Assembly (NCBI GenBank): GCA_022495005.1
Contig: JAGYXB010001018.1
Location: 558,001-622,000, forward strand
Source of the DNA: Rhyacophila brunnea
Lineage: Eukaryota; Arthropoda; Insecta; Trichoptera; Rhyacophilidae
Direction of reading: 5' to 3'
DNA: 64,000 nt
The position numbers were made by a program, and so were the translations under genes. Under the pieces are notes generated by a model. It saw nothing but the letters and a program-made list of their open reading frames with translations. It ran no database searches and was not told where the DNA came from. The stretch's first letter is position 1; each line of letters begins with the position of its first letter. This document shows positions 34,801-47,878 of the stretch, piece after piece.

Positions 34801-35545
34801 TAAATTGTTTTAATTATACCATAATATGCATCTAAAAACGTTAAAATGAACAAGTACATTGTAAAATGTGAAATTAAAGGATCCCATCTTGATATTCCAT
34901 TTTATAGTAAGGTTTATTATTTATTATTGAAATTTGGTTTTCTCTATATTGTATGTATTGAAAATATTTTCATAGTTTTAATATTTTGAATTTAAAATCA
35001 TTTTCGCGGCATAAGAAAACGCCACGTTACTCAAAGAAGCTAAAAGGTTGGATACCTTTGCTCTCAATAAACTGTAGTTATGAAAAATAAATATACTTAA
35101 GTATATACATTTTATAATGTTGTATAAAATCGTTACTCTCTCGTGTACAACATAAGCTGATCTTAAACATGACTAATCTATTTAATGCTGTACACTTAAT
35201 TAATAGTCATCTTATCTTCATTTGTATTAAGAACATTAATATTACTTCCAGAATCCCTAAATACCTACATTATTAAGTAGTCAGGAATTCGGAAGTGCTT
35301 CCAAGTTTGTAAGCACTACTTCGTGGTAATAGTCTGTGAAAGTTTAATTTAATAATATATTAAAGTACATAATTTCATTCCTGAAGCTCATTTTCAAATA
35401 TTATGACTATTTTCTAGAATATATTACATAATATAATACATAGGTACTTCCACAGTAAAATAATAATATAGCATGTTAAAATATAATAGAAACTTCTTGT
35501 TCTTTATGACGTAAGTTTAGCATTTGAATACATTACTAGTCGAAT

Positions 35546-35797
35546 TAGTTAGACACCCACGGTGGCCGCGCGGCTTAAGCGGACTATCACGCCGTGATTC
35601 TCAGGTTCAAATCCTGGGTCTGGCAAATACACATATTGTTTTTAAATTTGTGTGTGAGTCAGGGTATGGACCTAATAGGTTGAGCAAGTGGCTGACATCA
35701 ATTTCTCGTAAAAAAAAAACTAAATCTATTAATACAAACCTCTACTCTGTGGAGGCCCATATGATCCTATTAGGATCGGACAGGGTCGAAAAAAAAA
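35546..35797 (+). mobile_element. Leu-type SINE with exact target-site duplication; same at 55182-55433
   Basis: A full-length 252-bp SINE. The head GGTGGCCGCGCGGCTTAAGC holds the A box, CAGGTTCAAATCCTGGG the B box, then body AATAGGTTGAGCAAGTGG, tail ATGATCCTATTAGGATCGGA and an A9 run. It is bounded by the 9-bp duplication TAGTCGAAT at 35537-35545 and 35798-35806, proving retroposition. It is the best preserved copy of the family in the window. A 100-codon ORF runs through it by chance and is not a gene. Confidence 0.93.
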
Positions 35798-35823
35798 TAG
35801 TCGAATATTATAACAATAATAAG

Positions 35824-36412
35824 TAGGGATTACAAATACCGGTATTCTGAAAACTGGAATTCCATTTTTCGTAGATACTGAAATACCGGTTCTTAAAATC
35901 TAAAATACAGATTTTTTAGTGTTAATAAAGTAGAGAAATTATAATCACCGCATTAGAGTTAATTAATAATATTTCGATTGAAAAACCTCTTAACTTTGGT
36001 TTTAGATGGAATTTGATAGGAGATAAAATGTGTAGCTAGATTTCAAAATCAGCCAAGTCCGTAATAGATGAATAGGAGAAAAACAGCTTTTTGGTTTCTC
36101 AAGTACACAGTCACAAGGGTGAAAGTTTATATTATTTTGATTATAGAATATTTAAAATTAATAAAATCCATATTTTGATAATGCAGACATGTTAGAAAAC
36201 AGTAGTTCTTCAGCAATTCACAAATAAGTCAAAAATACCTAAAGGTGGACTTGGCTGATTTTGAAATCTAGCAACACAAATAATCCAGTCGATTTCGGTT
36301 GATGGATGGAATATTATTTCACTGTGTAACCGAGTTAACGAAACTGAGAAAAAATAGAATGTCGTGATGCCGGGAAACCGGTATTGATTTTCGTTTGGTA
36401 TTGGAATCCCTA
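35824..36412. mobile_element. hAT-type non-autonomous element (589 bp); 55460-56047 in copy 2
   Basis: Ends TAGGGATTACAAATACCGGT on the left and, as complement on the right, TAGGGATTCCAATACC. Internal CCGGTATT/ACCGGTAT words are characteristic of one group of hAT ends. The 8-bp target-site duplication ATAATAAG lies at 35816-35823 and 36413-36420, the hAT size. No transposase ORF. It landed 17 bases to the right of the SINE insertion. Confidence 0.82.
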
Positions 36413-36554
36413 ATAATAAGGCAATAGCTTTTTTGTACCAAAATACAAAACATTATTTAAAACAAACAACAAAATAATGCAAATAAATAATATTACTTAT
36501 ATTTTTATCGAATATTATAATTTATTCAGAAAAATCGTCAGGAAAATACCAATT

Positions 36555-36900
36555 AGAAAAAATCTAGACGGAATGGGATTTGAGCAACAGCTCTTGCAGG
36601 GAACGAAGAAATAATGGGAACTGAAATATCTAACGGGTGTGGAGTTACATACAACCAATCGACCGTGTGGAAGAATATGGGATAAACTGAAGAATACATT
36701 AAGTTCGTTTTGACAACTGCTCTACTGACGCTCATTCAATATTGGTTTATTTGAAGGTTACAACACACACTATTGCACGTCTATAAATAATGTGTGGTTA
36801 ATTTTCATAGGACACTCACACGTTCAAACCCCTGCCTCAAAATATTGTATATTGGGGGTATAGCCTATCGGAATTCTATTTATTATTATTATTTATTAAA
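36555..36900. repeat. Interspersed repeat of about 350 bp (second copy); same at 56190-56535
   Basis: Aligns with 23250-23660 from GTGTGGAAGAATATGGGATA through ACACACACTATTGCACGTCT to TTCTATTTATTATTATT. It has an extra GGTTACAA and GTATATTGGGGG relative to the other copy. No coding capacity; the minus-strand 60-codon ORF is chance. Confidence 0.6.
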
Positions 36901-37347
36901 TTGTAATCTCTCACTATCCGGATGAGTTCTTTATTTTGTAAGTAATTGACACGTCTGTGACTAATGCAAATTAATCTTAACCACTACTAGGTGCTTAAAA
37001 ATTACACAAAAAAAAAGTAATATACTTTGAAATTATTTATCAGAGTAATTATATTACTGACACGATAAAATATGGCGTTAGAAATTAACTATTTTTATTT
37101 ACGTCCTCGCAGTTTCGAATAATTGATAATTAAAAAATATTTTTCATTCAATAGGTATTGCAAATGAACAATATTTTAGAATGTTAGATTAATAATAGAT
37201 CTGTTTTATTTAACTACAATTTAAAAATAATGTGACAGTCCATTTTATTATCTTGAAATAAAAACAATCTATCTAAAAAAATATTTAGAATTTAATGTAA
37301 GAACGATGAACGTAAAAACTAAAATAAATGAGATATCTCGTCTCTGT

Positions 37348-37660
37348 TCTGGCAGAAAACACTAATTCGAGAATACTAGTTTCGAGTAATTTGACTTTGA
37401 AGTTTTTAAAATGTTTGAAATGGTCTATCATGTGAGTTTATTAAGTAATCGTAAAAATGATGACATTAAAATAAAGACTGTCTATTTATTAAGAATGTTA
37501 AAGTTAAAAAAAAAGTAAAATTTTCTTTTTTTATGCTTATTTTTTATTTGTTTAGAAAAAAGCGAATTAGTGTTTTTTGCCAGAACACATTTTGTCTTTT
37601 TAAGCGGTACTGATTACACTAAGTGTTATTTAGTGTTTTCTGCCAGGAGAAAAATGCAGA
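37348..37660. repeat. Second copy of the 31182 repeat plus inverted end motifs; 56983-57295 in copy 2
   Basis: 37348-37480 aligns with 31182-31330. At 37565 (GAATTAGTGTTTTTTGCCAG) and 37630 (TTAGTGTTTTCTGCCAGG) the same end motif appears in the opposite orientation, so this copy may be bounded by inverted ends, whereas the 31-kb copy has lost the right end. Confidence 0.5.
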
Positions 37661-37885
37661 ATATTCTCAAGCCATTGTCATAGTTTTAGGGAAAAATTTT
37701 AGTACGTAAAATTATCTAGGTATTTTTATAAAAAAATGAGATAGATACATACTGCAATAGTATATTCTTATAGAGCGTAGAGATTATAAGTAGGTACATG
37801 TGTAAATAGTGACTTGTAGAAGACATATTAATTAAGGGGATTTCAGAGTAACTATCATTGATGGAAAAGTAGCATCGTTAGAGTC

Positions 37886-38460
37886 ATCATCATCAGTCTG
37901 AATCAATACACTGCTGGATGAAGCCCTCTCCAAGCTGATTACACTTCTCTCTGTCCTGTGCGTTGCGTTGCCACGTACTTCCGCAGTACTTAACCATTTC
38001 ATCGATCCAGCGGCCTCTAGGTCTATTTTGCGGACGTTTTGTACCTCTTGGGTACCACTGGATGACTACATTTGTCCATCGGTTGTCCATTTTTCGATCT
38101 ATGTATCCATCTCATTTCCATTTGTGGTTTTTAGAGAACACTATTACATTGCAAACCCTTGTCTGTTCTCTTATACAATCATTCCGCTTTTTGGTCATTT
38201 CGTGTTATGCCCAGCATGCACTTCTCTATACCACGCTGTGCTACCATAAGTTTCTGGATCTTTCCTTTACTTAGGGTCCATGTTTCACACGCACTTGTAA
38301 TTACGGGAAGCACACACTGGTTTAACATTTTTCGCTTAAGGCACGGGTCATTTTTGAAGACATTATTCAGACGGTCAAAAGTTTTTCAGCCCAGCTTCAC
38401 TTGGCGAACAATTTCATCGAAAATACATCCACCTACAGACACCTTCTTGTCCCAGAAAAT
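37886..38460 (-). pseudogene. 5'-truncated RTE LINE tail, inactivated; 57520-58094 in copy 2
   Basis: The minus strand carries VKLGWKTFDRLNNVFKNDPC-like, CVLPVITSACETWTLSKG, VAQRGIEKCMLGITRNDQ and NRWTNVVIQWYPRGTKRPQN segments in shifting frames, ending IQQCIDSD and then an imperfect (TGA)n tail (37886-37895 on the plus strand as TCATCATCA). It is related to but diverged from the 31.6-kb RTE, and starts after the catalytic FADD, so only the C-terminal domain remains. Several frameshifts. The overlapping plus-strand ORFs are shadows. Confidence 0.85.
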
Positions 38461-38965
38461 ATCAATTGAGTTACTGCATATGCAGTGACATTTCAACCCA
38501 AAATGCCGCCCCTAAGCAGTGCCGAAATGCCGGCTCATTTTTTTATACCTACCGTATTTTTTATCATCCTTTCATGACACCAATATCTAAGAAATGTGTT
38601 GTATGGATACATTACTAACAATACATATACCACTAAATCTAATTTAAATACATCTCTACTTCAATAGACAAAAAATATTGTGAGTCCACGGTTTCAGATA
38701 CATTTTAAAATACACGTAACAACTTCCAAAGCTCGCGAATGACTGGCAAAAATATTTGGATTTTTTAAAATTAGGGTACGTTAGTATGTAGGTACCTACC
38801 TATAATTCAAATGCAATTCGCTAATCTGCGCATGTGCGCAAGGACGTGACGTCCAAGGACAACGGAAGTAAACTAGGCATCACGAGACATCGCGAACCCG
38901 GCAAAAAATTACAGTCCTATTAAACCTTTTTAGTTATTATGAATACACTTTGTTTCCAACCAGTG
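38461..38965. other. Right end of duplicated block, no gene; 58095-58599 in copy 2
   Basis: Mixed AT-rich sequence with a GTAGGTACCTACCTA palindrome and a less AT-rich patch (38820-38900, GCGCATGTGCGC). No ORF or RNA recognised. Confidence 0.4.
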
Positions 38966-39904
38966 GGGGGACATGCTCGTCGAAGGTCAAAATTGAGTTT
39001 TTATTGTATATTCAAACCATGATCCTGGACACTCCTTAAACGTTGTAGATGATCTATTTATATAATTTTGAAGCCTTATTATCCTTTATAGTTATTTTAA
39101 ACATTTGATGACTGCATAAAGTATTTTTGTTACGTAAAATAGTATTCTTTCAAACCTCTCGCTCTAATGTTTTAGAATATAGTCATATTTCGGTACATAA
39201 TTGTTCAGTGGTGTTAAGATTTTTTACGTTTATTAATTTTTAAACGCATTTAAGAAACCATTAGTATAATTTATTACGAGATAATTTTTGTAAAATATTC
39301 ACGATAAAAATTATATTGATAATCTCTGTGATCCTAAATTTGACAAGAATTAGGCATTTTATTATTCAAAAAATCGGCAAGAATAACACATTTCAAGATA
39401 ATTTTAAAGATATTTATTATAAGCTATGTCTTTGACCATTTAAGTGTGATAAACATCTTATGAATAATGATTGCTTTATAATAATTATTGACCTAAGAAT
39501 AAGGTAGTGTTTTTTCGAAATACGCCATTTCTTTTGTCATTCCCCAGTGGTTAAGCTACAACATACGGCCGTAGCCATAAATTAACAAACTATAATTAAA
39601 ATAGGGAGTAAAATGATATTAACGCGCGTGTTTGAACATGTACCGTTTAAAAAAAAATTAAAAAAAATTCGGTTAGGTACATGTTCAAACACGCGCGTTA
39701 ACATAATTTTACTCCCTACTTTAATTATAGTTTGTCATTTTATGGCTACAGCCGTATGTTGTAGCTTAACCACTAGGGAATGACAAAAGAAATGGCGTAT
39801 TTCAAAAAAACACTACCTTATTCTTAGGTCAATACTTATTATAAAGCAATCATTATTCATAGATTTTTATCACACTTGAATGGTCAAAGACATAGCTTAT
39901 AATA
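38966..39904. mobile_element. Foldback element cut by the assembly gap
   Basis: The left arm starts GGGGGACATGCTC and is homologous over about 640 bases to the element at 4306. After ACATGTACC (39649) comes a short AT loop, and then the sequence turns back: 39674-39904 is the reverse complement of about 39418-39649 (mirrored words GTTTGAACATGTACC, ACGCGCGTTAA, TATGTTGTAGCTTAACCACT). The right arm is lost in the N run. If symmetric, the whole would be about 1.4 kb with arms of almost 700 bp. The matching position in copy 2 (58599/58600) has no insertion. Confidence 0.85.
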
Positions 39905-40004
39905 NNNNNNNNNNNNNNNNNNNNNNNNNNNNNNNNNNNNNNNNNNNNNNNNNNNNNNNNNNNNNNNNNNNNNNNNNNNNNNNNNNNNNNNNNNNNNNNN
40001 NNNN
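39905..40004. other. Assembly gap, exactly 100 N
   Basis: Exactly one hundred N, the usual placeholder for a join of unknown length. It falls inside the foldback arm and directly before copy 2 of the 18.6-kb block, so it marks a contig boundary. A 60-codon ORF running through the N run is meaningless. Confidence 0.98.
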
Positions 40005-43000
40005 TGCCCATATACATCATTTTTTTATTTAACATTGAGAAAACATAAAAATATATAATTGAAGAAGAATGCGACCATAATTAGCTGATAGTCAATTATT
40101 CCACTAATTAGGAAAATAATGTCACTTATCAGTGATCAAACTATGATAAGGTCTTTGGTCATATTATGATCAAACTAGCCGATGTTTGTTCAAATGAAAT
40201 ATAGATATCGGGTTATTACCAAACGGAAGATAAAACTATGGTGACTCAATTTTTACTCTTAACATAAAATGACCAAAAAATCAGTTATCAGGTTATGCCC
40301 AAACAAGACCGAAATATTATTTTACTTGCGTTACTTAATATAAATATCTCATACATCTCCCATCTTATAAATTTGTTATATATTATTTAAGTTTAACTTT
40401 GTGTTATAAATATAATATATCTTAACCCTTGTGTAACAGAGTACAATATCATAAACCCACTTAATATAAACTTTTCGAGGATCAGTGGACCACTTCCGTA
40501 CCCTTTTCATGTTCCGGTCATTTCTCTGTATATTATAATAATTGTATCAAAATATTATTTCATTTCAAAACATTTTAGTTGTACGTTTATAACAGCTTGA
40601 ACCATTTTATGCAAAAGTATACGTTGATTTAAATTAATTCTTTGACGAAATATCTTTAAGAAGGTTAAAATACATATGTAAAAAAATGTTAGAAGGAAAA
40701 TTCATGTGTTCAAGAAAATATAGTTCATTTATGTTAAGGCCAGTAGGGTAGGAAAAAGTGTTTATCAATCACGTAGAATATTGATGAAACGTATAGAAAC
40801 GTAAAAGTCGGAGAAGCTCTTAATTGAGAATGTAAGATACTAGAACTAGACGAATAAATTTCCCGATAATAATATTAGGTTACAAACATAATTTTAAAAT
40901 ACTTAAGAAACGTATCCATTAGAAAAAAATCTAGAAAAAAAAAATTGGTGCCAAATAGGTCTCGAACATGCATCCATCAGATTTTGGCCAACGTATTTTA
41001 CCAATTTAGCCACCTAAACAGTACCTAATTACGTTATAATATTATGCTGCCCCCACAAACAAAATGGCAGCTTTTTGCCAAAGTCACATTTTGAGATAAT
41101 GAGACATTAACGATTTTTCAACTTTTCTTAATAAATTTTTAAATAATGTGGATGAATCATTTGATATATGGTATAAGCAAAAACTAGTATGTTTTCAATC
41201 GATGCTGTATTTTTGCTTATGAAACTCGTTATAATATTGTCTTTTTGTTTAAAATACCTACCGTTTTTGTCAAAAAAATGGAAAAACGATGTAACGATTA
41301 TTATACTGAAATAAATTTTATACCGCTTTTGACTCAGTAGAGCATTATCTGTACACTAACTCAATTTGTGATTTTGTCGAAAAGCTGCCTTTTTCCTTAT
41401 GAGAAAGAAGACAGTTGTTAGGTGTTTACGAGAAATGGATGTTAACCACTTGCTCAACCTATTAGGTTAATAAACTAGATGCAAACACACATTAAAAAAT
41501 GACATGTGAATTCACCAGACCCGGGATTTAAACGATATTTTGGGCCTAACATTTATAACCGCTCGATCATCGTGGCCATAGTTTCTCAAATAATATTTTG
41601 ATTACATTATATGATGACACATACAGTGATGAACGTTGCATAAGACGACGTCGCATTTTGTGGTTTAAGAATCTTCCTGATCGGTACGAATATAGCTCCA
41701 CCAAACTGTCTCAGGTCGCAGATAATAGAGAAAATATTGACCTGATGGTGGCAGATTTTCGTTAGAAAATGTTACGGTAAGAAAAAAATGACAATGAAAT
41801 AAAAAAAATGAAAAGACATTGTGATGGAATAAATCTTGATAGAATTGTCTCCATATCAATTTGTATGTCATTAGTGTTGTCATCGTCCATGATGACCCTT
41901 TACTTAATCAAACTAATTAAAACTGCTTTTTTCAATACCTACCTTCTGATGCTGTTTGAATCTATATACCTAGTTCATGATTTTTCTGTATTATCTTAAT
42001 AGGCGTCCTATTATCTGCTACTCTTTCAAGAATTCTCTGTCTCATAACAACATTGTTTCTTACATAATGTATTAATAGATCACTGTTTGATTAAATATTT
42101 CGATTACTTGTTACTTTAATAATTCTTGTATTATACATTTGCCTAATTTTATTTTAGAAGTTTTAAATATAATATGACGCCATGCCATCAAGATAGATTA
42201 ATGCATAGTTATTATTTTTGTGATTTCTTTTCTGTAGCTAAATATCTTACATATTGTGCATGATTTTAAAAAGGTTTAGTTATAAAAAACTCACAATATG
42301 TTTCTATTAATAAAAATACGTGTATTTTCAATCTTATAATATACAAAAAAATACTATTGTAGTACATAGTATTTTTTTGTATATGACGAAGGTTTAAATT
42401 ATGAGTAAAATCCGTAGTTTAAAAATTCCTTTCAAAAGATTTTAAAACGGCATTTACAAGCGGTAAATTATAAAACTGAAAAAAATAGAAAAAAACTTTC
42501 ATTCACATACTCGATGAATACAATTTTTAAATGAATATTCGGCATTTTTCTCAGCAGTGGCGTACGCACTTTAAATCATTCCACAGAGTGCATACGTATT
42601 TTTCATCCATTGTTTTGAAAATGGATGGAAAAAATTCAACCGAGCGAGGAAAAGCAGCACACAATAGTTTCATATCAATTAAACAGAGCTGCCAGAAGTC
42701 AAGGTAGCACTCGTAAGTTGGCATCAATAGGCAATACAGAACCGAGTTGACGTTTACAAGCCCCTGGGTTTGGAAAACTGGGTGAACGGATCTATACCAT
42801 ATTAAATAATATATTGTTATGCTATGTTAACTATCATAAATAATTATTAGGTCATAAAAAACTACCAATAATCAATACTAATCTTTATTCAATTGTGTAG
42901 TTCTCCTCTGTCGTTAGGTAAATAAATAGTAATGCTGAAGGGTGAACGTAGGTTGTGATGATCTGATACAAATAGTGCACTAGAAAACTCATAAATAATA

Positions 43001-44958
43001 ATGGTAACTGAAATACCCAACGAGTAAGGTGAAGCAGGCAACCGATCCCGAGTAAGGAAGAATACGGAATAAATTTAAACACGTGTCAAAAATACATAAT
43101 ACGTCGAATACTGACAACTACTCTTGGTCTATATATTGACACTCATTTAATATTGGTGTATTACACACACCATTGCACATCTATAATGCGTGGTTCATTT
43201 TCGTAGGATACTCACACATTCAGAATCCTGCATCAAATTCAATGTATTGGTATTCTATTTATTATTTATTCTGTGTAGTACACACTAAATTTTGTTGCAC
43301 ACTGCACCTGGTGATTTAACCGATTTATTTAGGTGAGATTCCGCGAGTTTATCCACCACAGTGACAATATCCCAAAACCATATTTTTGCCTTCCCTCCAT
43401 GGAAGCATCGTAATATCATCAGGCCGTTTATCATTTTATCGACAGGCATCAAGATACTTCTGCTTTGACGGAACTCCCAATGAGACCAAAAATATCGTCA
43501 GATCCCATCATTGATGGCAGAATTTGGTCTATATTTTCTGGCACACTTCTAGTAGCTCAATCCATGTCGATCCATATGATCAACATATTGATATTTATTT
43601 TTGTTTTTGTTTACTAGTTAGAAAAAATAAATAATAAAATAATAGCAATGTAATCCAATATTAGTAATAAAATGCCCATAAGTGTTATGACAAACCCATA
43701 TGATCAACATATTGACATTTATTTTTGATTATTATTGCGTCATAAATAATAAATTAGAAAATATTAGCATTTTATAAAGTTTAATCTAATATAAAGTGAT
43801 AAAATGCATATAATTTTATTGTTATGACCAATAACGATGTACGTGTTTGAATTCTGTGTATAAATTGTGTTATGCTTTTATCGTATAATAACTGCTTCTA
43901 ACAATTGAATCTTATTTTTTAATGTACGTATCTTTTCTTCTTCAGTCCTTGGTTAATCGATTGTTTTATTTACACGCAAATATATTTTTATATGTTTAAA
44001 AATTCAACAACATACATTTTGACTTTAATTTTATTCAGCAGAATATAGTCACATTGAGCAAAATGTCTGTAATAGCACTTACATATTATGGGCAAAACTT
44101 AAAACCAAAATTTTGTAAGTAGAAAATAAAATAACTACCGCATCCAACTGCTGTTGTATCATTTAGAAACTCTTTAAGCCCATAATACATTTAAATATTT
44201 AGAGTACAAATCCTAGTGTAAAATCATTTTGGGACAGTCAGTATACACCCGTCACTAATGTACGTGAATGCTCACACAGACTTCTGGAAAATTATGGGCG
44301 CAAACCGCAGATATTAGGGATGTCTCTTAATGTATCACGTTTTCATTTTTTTTTTCAAATAAAAAATTTTTTACCATAGTAGCATAAAATCTCTTTGAAT
44401 GAACGAAATATTCATCAAAATTTATCACGAAATATCAGGAACGCAATATAAATAAATGACTATTAAATACATAACTGACTTAAATAATATAAATTTCAAA
44501 TGATTATAGAACATTCAAAACAAATAAATAATTATGAACGCAACGGCAGAAATTTATTATATTACAATTAAAATGTGAGAAAAAAAAGATTTCGTTGTCC
44601 TAATACACAGTGAAAATAAAAATTTACAGCGTAGAATAAAAGTTGGACCAGATGGGACTCGAACTTCACATCGCTCACACCTTTTCACTATTCTTGTGAT
44701 TGTTCTCATCTCTTGAGCTATTGGTTTACTTAGAACTCATGCAAATACTCTACAGACTTGAAGTTTACCTTTTGTTCAATAATTAATATGGTTGGCTGAA
44801 GCACATTCAATAAAAAAAACAAAAAAAAACATTTATTAAAGGTTTTTTTGATATTTCTACTTTGATTCAATATTCCACATGAAAATTTTCTACAAATTTT
44901 ACACAACTTTTATCAAGAATTTTATTGAATAATATAATTTATTTGTAGAAAAAGTTGC

Positions 44959-45182
44959 GGTACTGTTCGGTTAAAGCGGATACAGCGGAAAACGCATTTT
45001 GAAAATAGCCGATAAACTGGATTATTTGTTAGGTTAACCTAACCAAGCCTAACCTAACCTAACCTAACCTAAACTAACCCAACCTAACCTAACCTAAACT
45101 AACCCAAACTAACAAATAATCCAGTTTATCGGCTATTTTCAAAATGCGTTTTCCGCTGTATCCGCTTTAACCGAACAGTACC
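44959..45182. mobile_element. hAT-like MITE with TTAGG-type array, copy 2
   Basis: Same element and same AAAGTTGC duplication (44951-44958 and 45183-45190) as at 25320-25543. It is part of the duplicated block and not an independent insertion. Confidence 0.9.
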
Positions 45183-47878
45183 AAAGTTGCCATAGCATAT
45201 TTTGTGACTTAACGACTCATTTATGCAGTAATTATAAAAAAATAGTTGATTCATTGTTGAATGAGTTAGAAACGTCAATAGAATTATTAGTATATGAATA
45301 GTAAAAAAAACTTTTTAAATATACTTATTTTATACACTGTCAATTTTCTACTAGATTCTACTAGTTGCCATTCAAAATTTTCTTGCCTGCAAACTGGTAT
45401 GATATTATGGTATTCTGTAAGTACTTTTCTTTCCTTCATAATAATTATGATTTGATATTGAATTTACTTTGACAAAACCAGTTTCTCTAAAAATCAACTT
45501 ACATGGCATGGCATTTCCCGACGAATTAATTAATGTATATTGTTTCAAAATTATTTTGAAAATATAAACAATATTTTAGCATCCCTGGCTGTTCCAGTAG
45601 CACGCAAACGTGGCTTTATTTGCGGTCGTGGTAATTTGGAGCGATCAAAGGGCCCACCACCAACATTGATTGAGTAGGCTAGGAAATTATCGTGTCGTTT
45701 GCGATCTTTGTAGCAGAGTAAATCCAGACGCTGGTAGATTGCGAGGGTCGGGATATATTGTAAATGGTATTCGGCTGGCGTAAAAGCTATTCTCACTTGC
45801 TTATCTTTACCGGTATAACTAATAGTATGAATTTTCAATGCATAAAATATTTGAAAACTATTAGGTGGCTACGGTATTATTCAAGTCGAAAAAACGGAAA
45901 ATATAAAACTCGAATGATCAAATATGTTGAAAATGCTTCGTCTATAATAAAGCTTGGGTTTGAGCTTGAGCTAAATATATGAATTCTAATGGATTTAAGT
46001 GTTGTACTATTCTATTCGAAACCTGGGTTTCGCCTATTGACATCTTCAGGCAATATGTGCCTTCACCAATAGGTAAATACACGCTAACTACAAATCGATC
46101 ATGTTTAGGAAAAAGGGCGTAACCCACACAGAACAAATTTTACAGGAGAGGCAAAAGACGTTTTTTGAATGATTTTGGTTCAATATTAATAAAAAAAAAA
46201 ACACAGACATTGGGTGCATGATGATTGATGATTTGGTGTAATATCTTTTCGATCTAATAATAATTAAAGAGTGATTACAAAAAATCGTAAAAATTGAGGG
46301 TGAATGCTTTTTCCCTAAATTTTATTAAAACCTAATTAAAGCTCAATTAATACCTAAATTTAAATAATAAATCGGCATTTGCGGCTTACTTCTTTTTTAC
46401 AGAACGTGTATTTAGTTGTATACATTGTTAATATCTAATAAAACCACTTTTCAAAAAATCGAGGGTTACGCCCTTTTTCCTAAACACAGTCGAAATACAA
46501 TAATTAATTCTACCTTATATAACAAATTAATTCGATAAAGTAGGTTAAAACTTTATCACCTACATATTGAGTAAAGGATCATATTAAAAATATAACCAAA
46601 AAATTATGAATAGTTGAAATGTTTGTAAAAACCCTCATGTCATCAATAATAATAAACTCGATAAGCGTATAATAAATCGTCAAAACCTAATAATAGATCA
46701 TTAGTAATTATAAACAATAAAAATTATTTTCACGAAAATAGATAAATACACACTAACAACGCATACAATTAATTCTAACATATTATATAAAAAATTAATT
46801 CAATAAAGTAGGTAAAAACTTTATCACCTATCTATCAAGTCAAGGATCACAATAAAATAATAATTATAACTAACAATTTATAAATAGTTAAAGTGTTTGT
46901 AAAAAAACACCTATCACTAATAATACAATCAATATGAGTATACTTCATCAAGACCCGAATAATAGATCATTAAATATTAATCAATAAATACTACACTCAA
47001 GAGGTATAAAATCGTCAATACTAGGAATTTAATGGAATTAACTAATGATAGTATATCTCATTATTATCAATTTTTTGTCTCTATAATTTATATGCTCTTA
47101 ATTTTAATGCTTTGCCGAAAGTAAATAACCCAATTCTACTTCATAGATATGACAAATTATAAGCTCTGTTGTTTTTAATATTTCATACTGTTGTACAATG
47201 TCAATTCACCTGCTCCTCTCTCTTATACAGACAAAATGATGACTGGAGTACTGAACCTTCAGATTTTCGTCACCCACCCTCTTCGAAGTATCAATAGATA
47301 CATAATATGTTGTTAACTCGAAATACCTAAATTATCGACTTACCACAAATTATATTCAGTGAGCTTCTTTTTTAAAATACCCCTTTTCTTTTATTTTCAG
47401 ATGAAACGACACAAGATGAACCATTCTACCGAGTTTCCTGAATTGCAGCATAGTGGATTTCAGGAAATGGTATCCACAAAAATATTTAGCAAACTCCAAA
47501 GAAATTCGAAAATATCCAAAAATTGTTCGCTGACTTGATCAACTAAATAAAATTGTACAGTGAAAGTGTTTATTATAAAATATGTACAGACATTCCGAAA
47601 ATTCATGTGATTTTACACTAAAATTACCAATGCATATCATTCCAATAAATACAAATATTTTATTTCAATTTAAATATTTTAGCATCCAATTTTGATTCTA
47701 GTAGTATAATTATATAGTTTTAATGACTAGTATAATAGATTAAGTTTATTTCATTTTTATTCGGAGTTTTACAGTAAAAAATAATGTGAATTAATTGTAT
47801 ACAAGTAATTTATTCGTCAATAAATTATTATATTCTTCAATAATTAAATAATACATATAACTAATAATCGCATTCAAA

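Larger units (their letters stand above)
20366..38965. repeat. 18.6-kb duplicated block, copy 1
   Basis: Every base from TGCCCATATACATC at 20366 to CCAACCAGTG at 38965 is matched by 40005-58599, offset +19639 at the left, falling to +19634 at the right. By eye the left 11 kb differs at only a few bases (21338 C versus 40977 T; AA versus TT at 24728), the tyramine receptor coding region not at all, and most differences lie in the RTE LINE and further right. At the right edge copy 1 passes into a foldback element, whereas copy 2 continues into unique sequence. See the findings for why a false duplication is likelier than a real one. Confidence 0.97.

Noticed and set aside
35560..35629. A genuine tRNA-Leu gene
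   Set aside because: A and B boxes are good, but no closed acceptor and anticodon stems; it is followed by the SINE body and tail and flanked by a 9-bp retroposition duplication.
35524..35826. 100-codon plus-strand ORF (and its twin at 55160)
   Set aside because: It runs through the tRNA head, body and A tail of the SINE; such ORFs are often mis-annotated as proteins.
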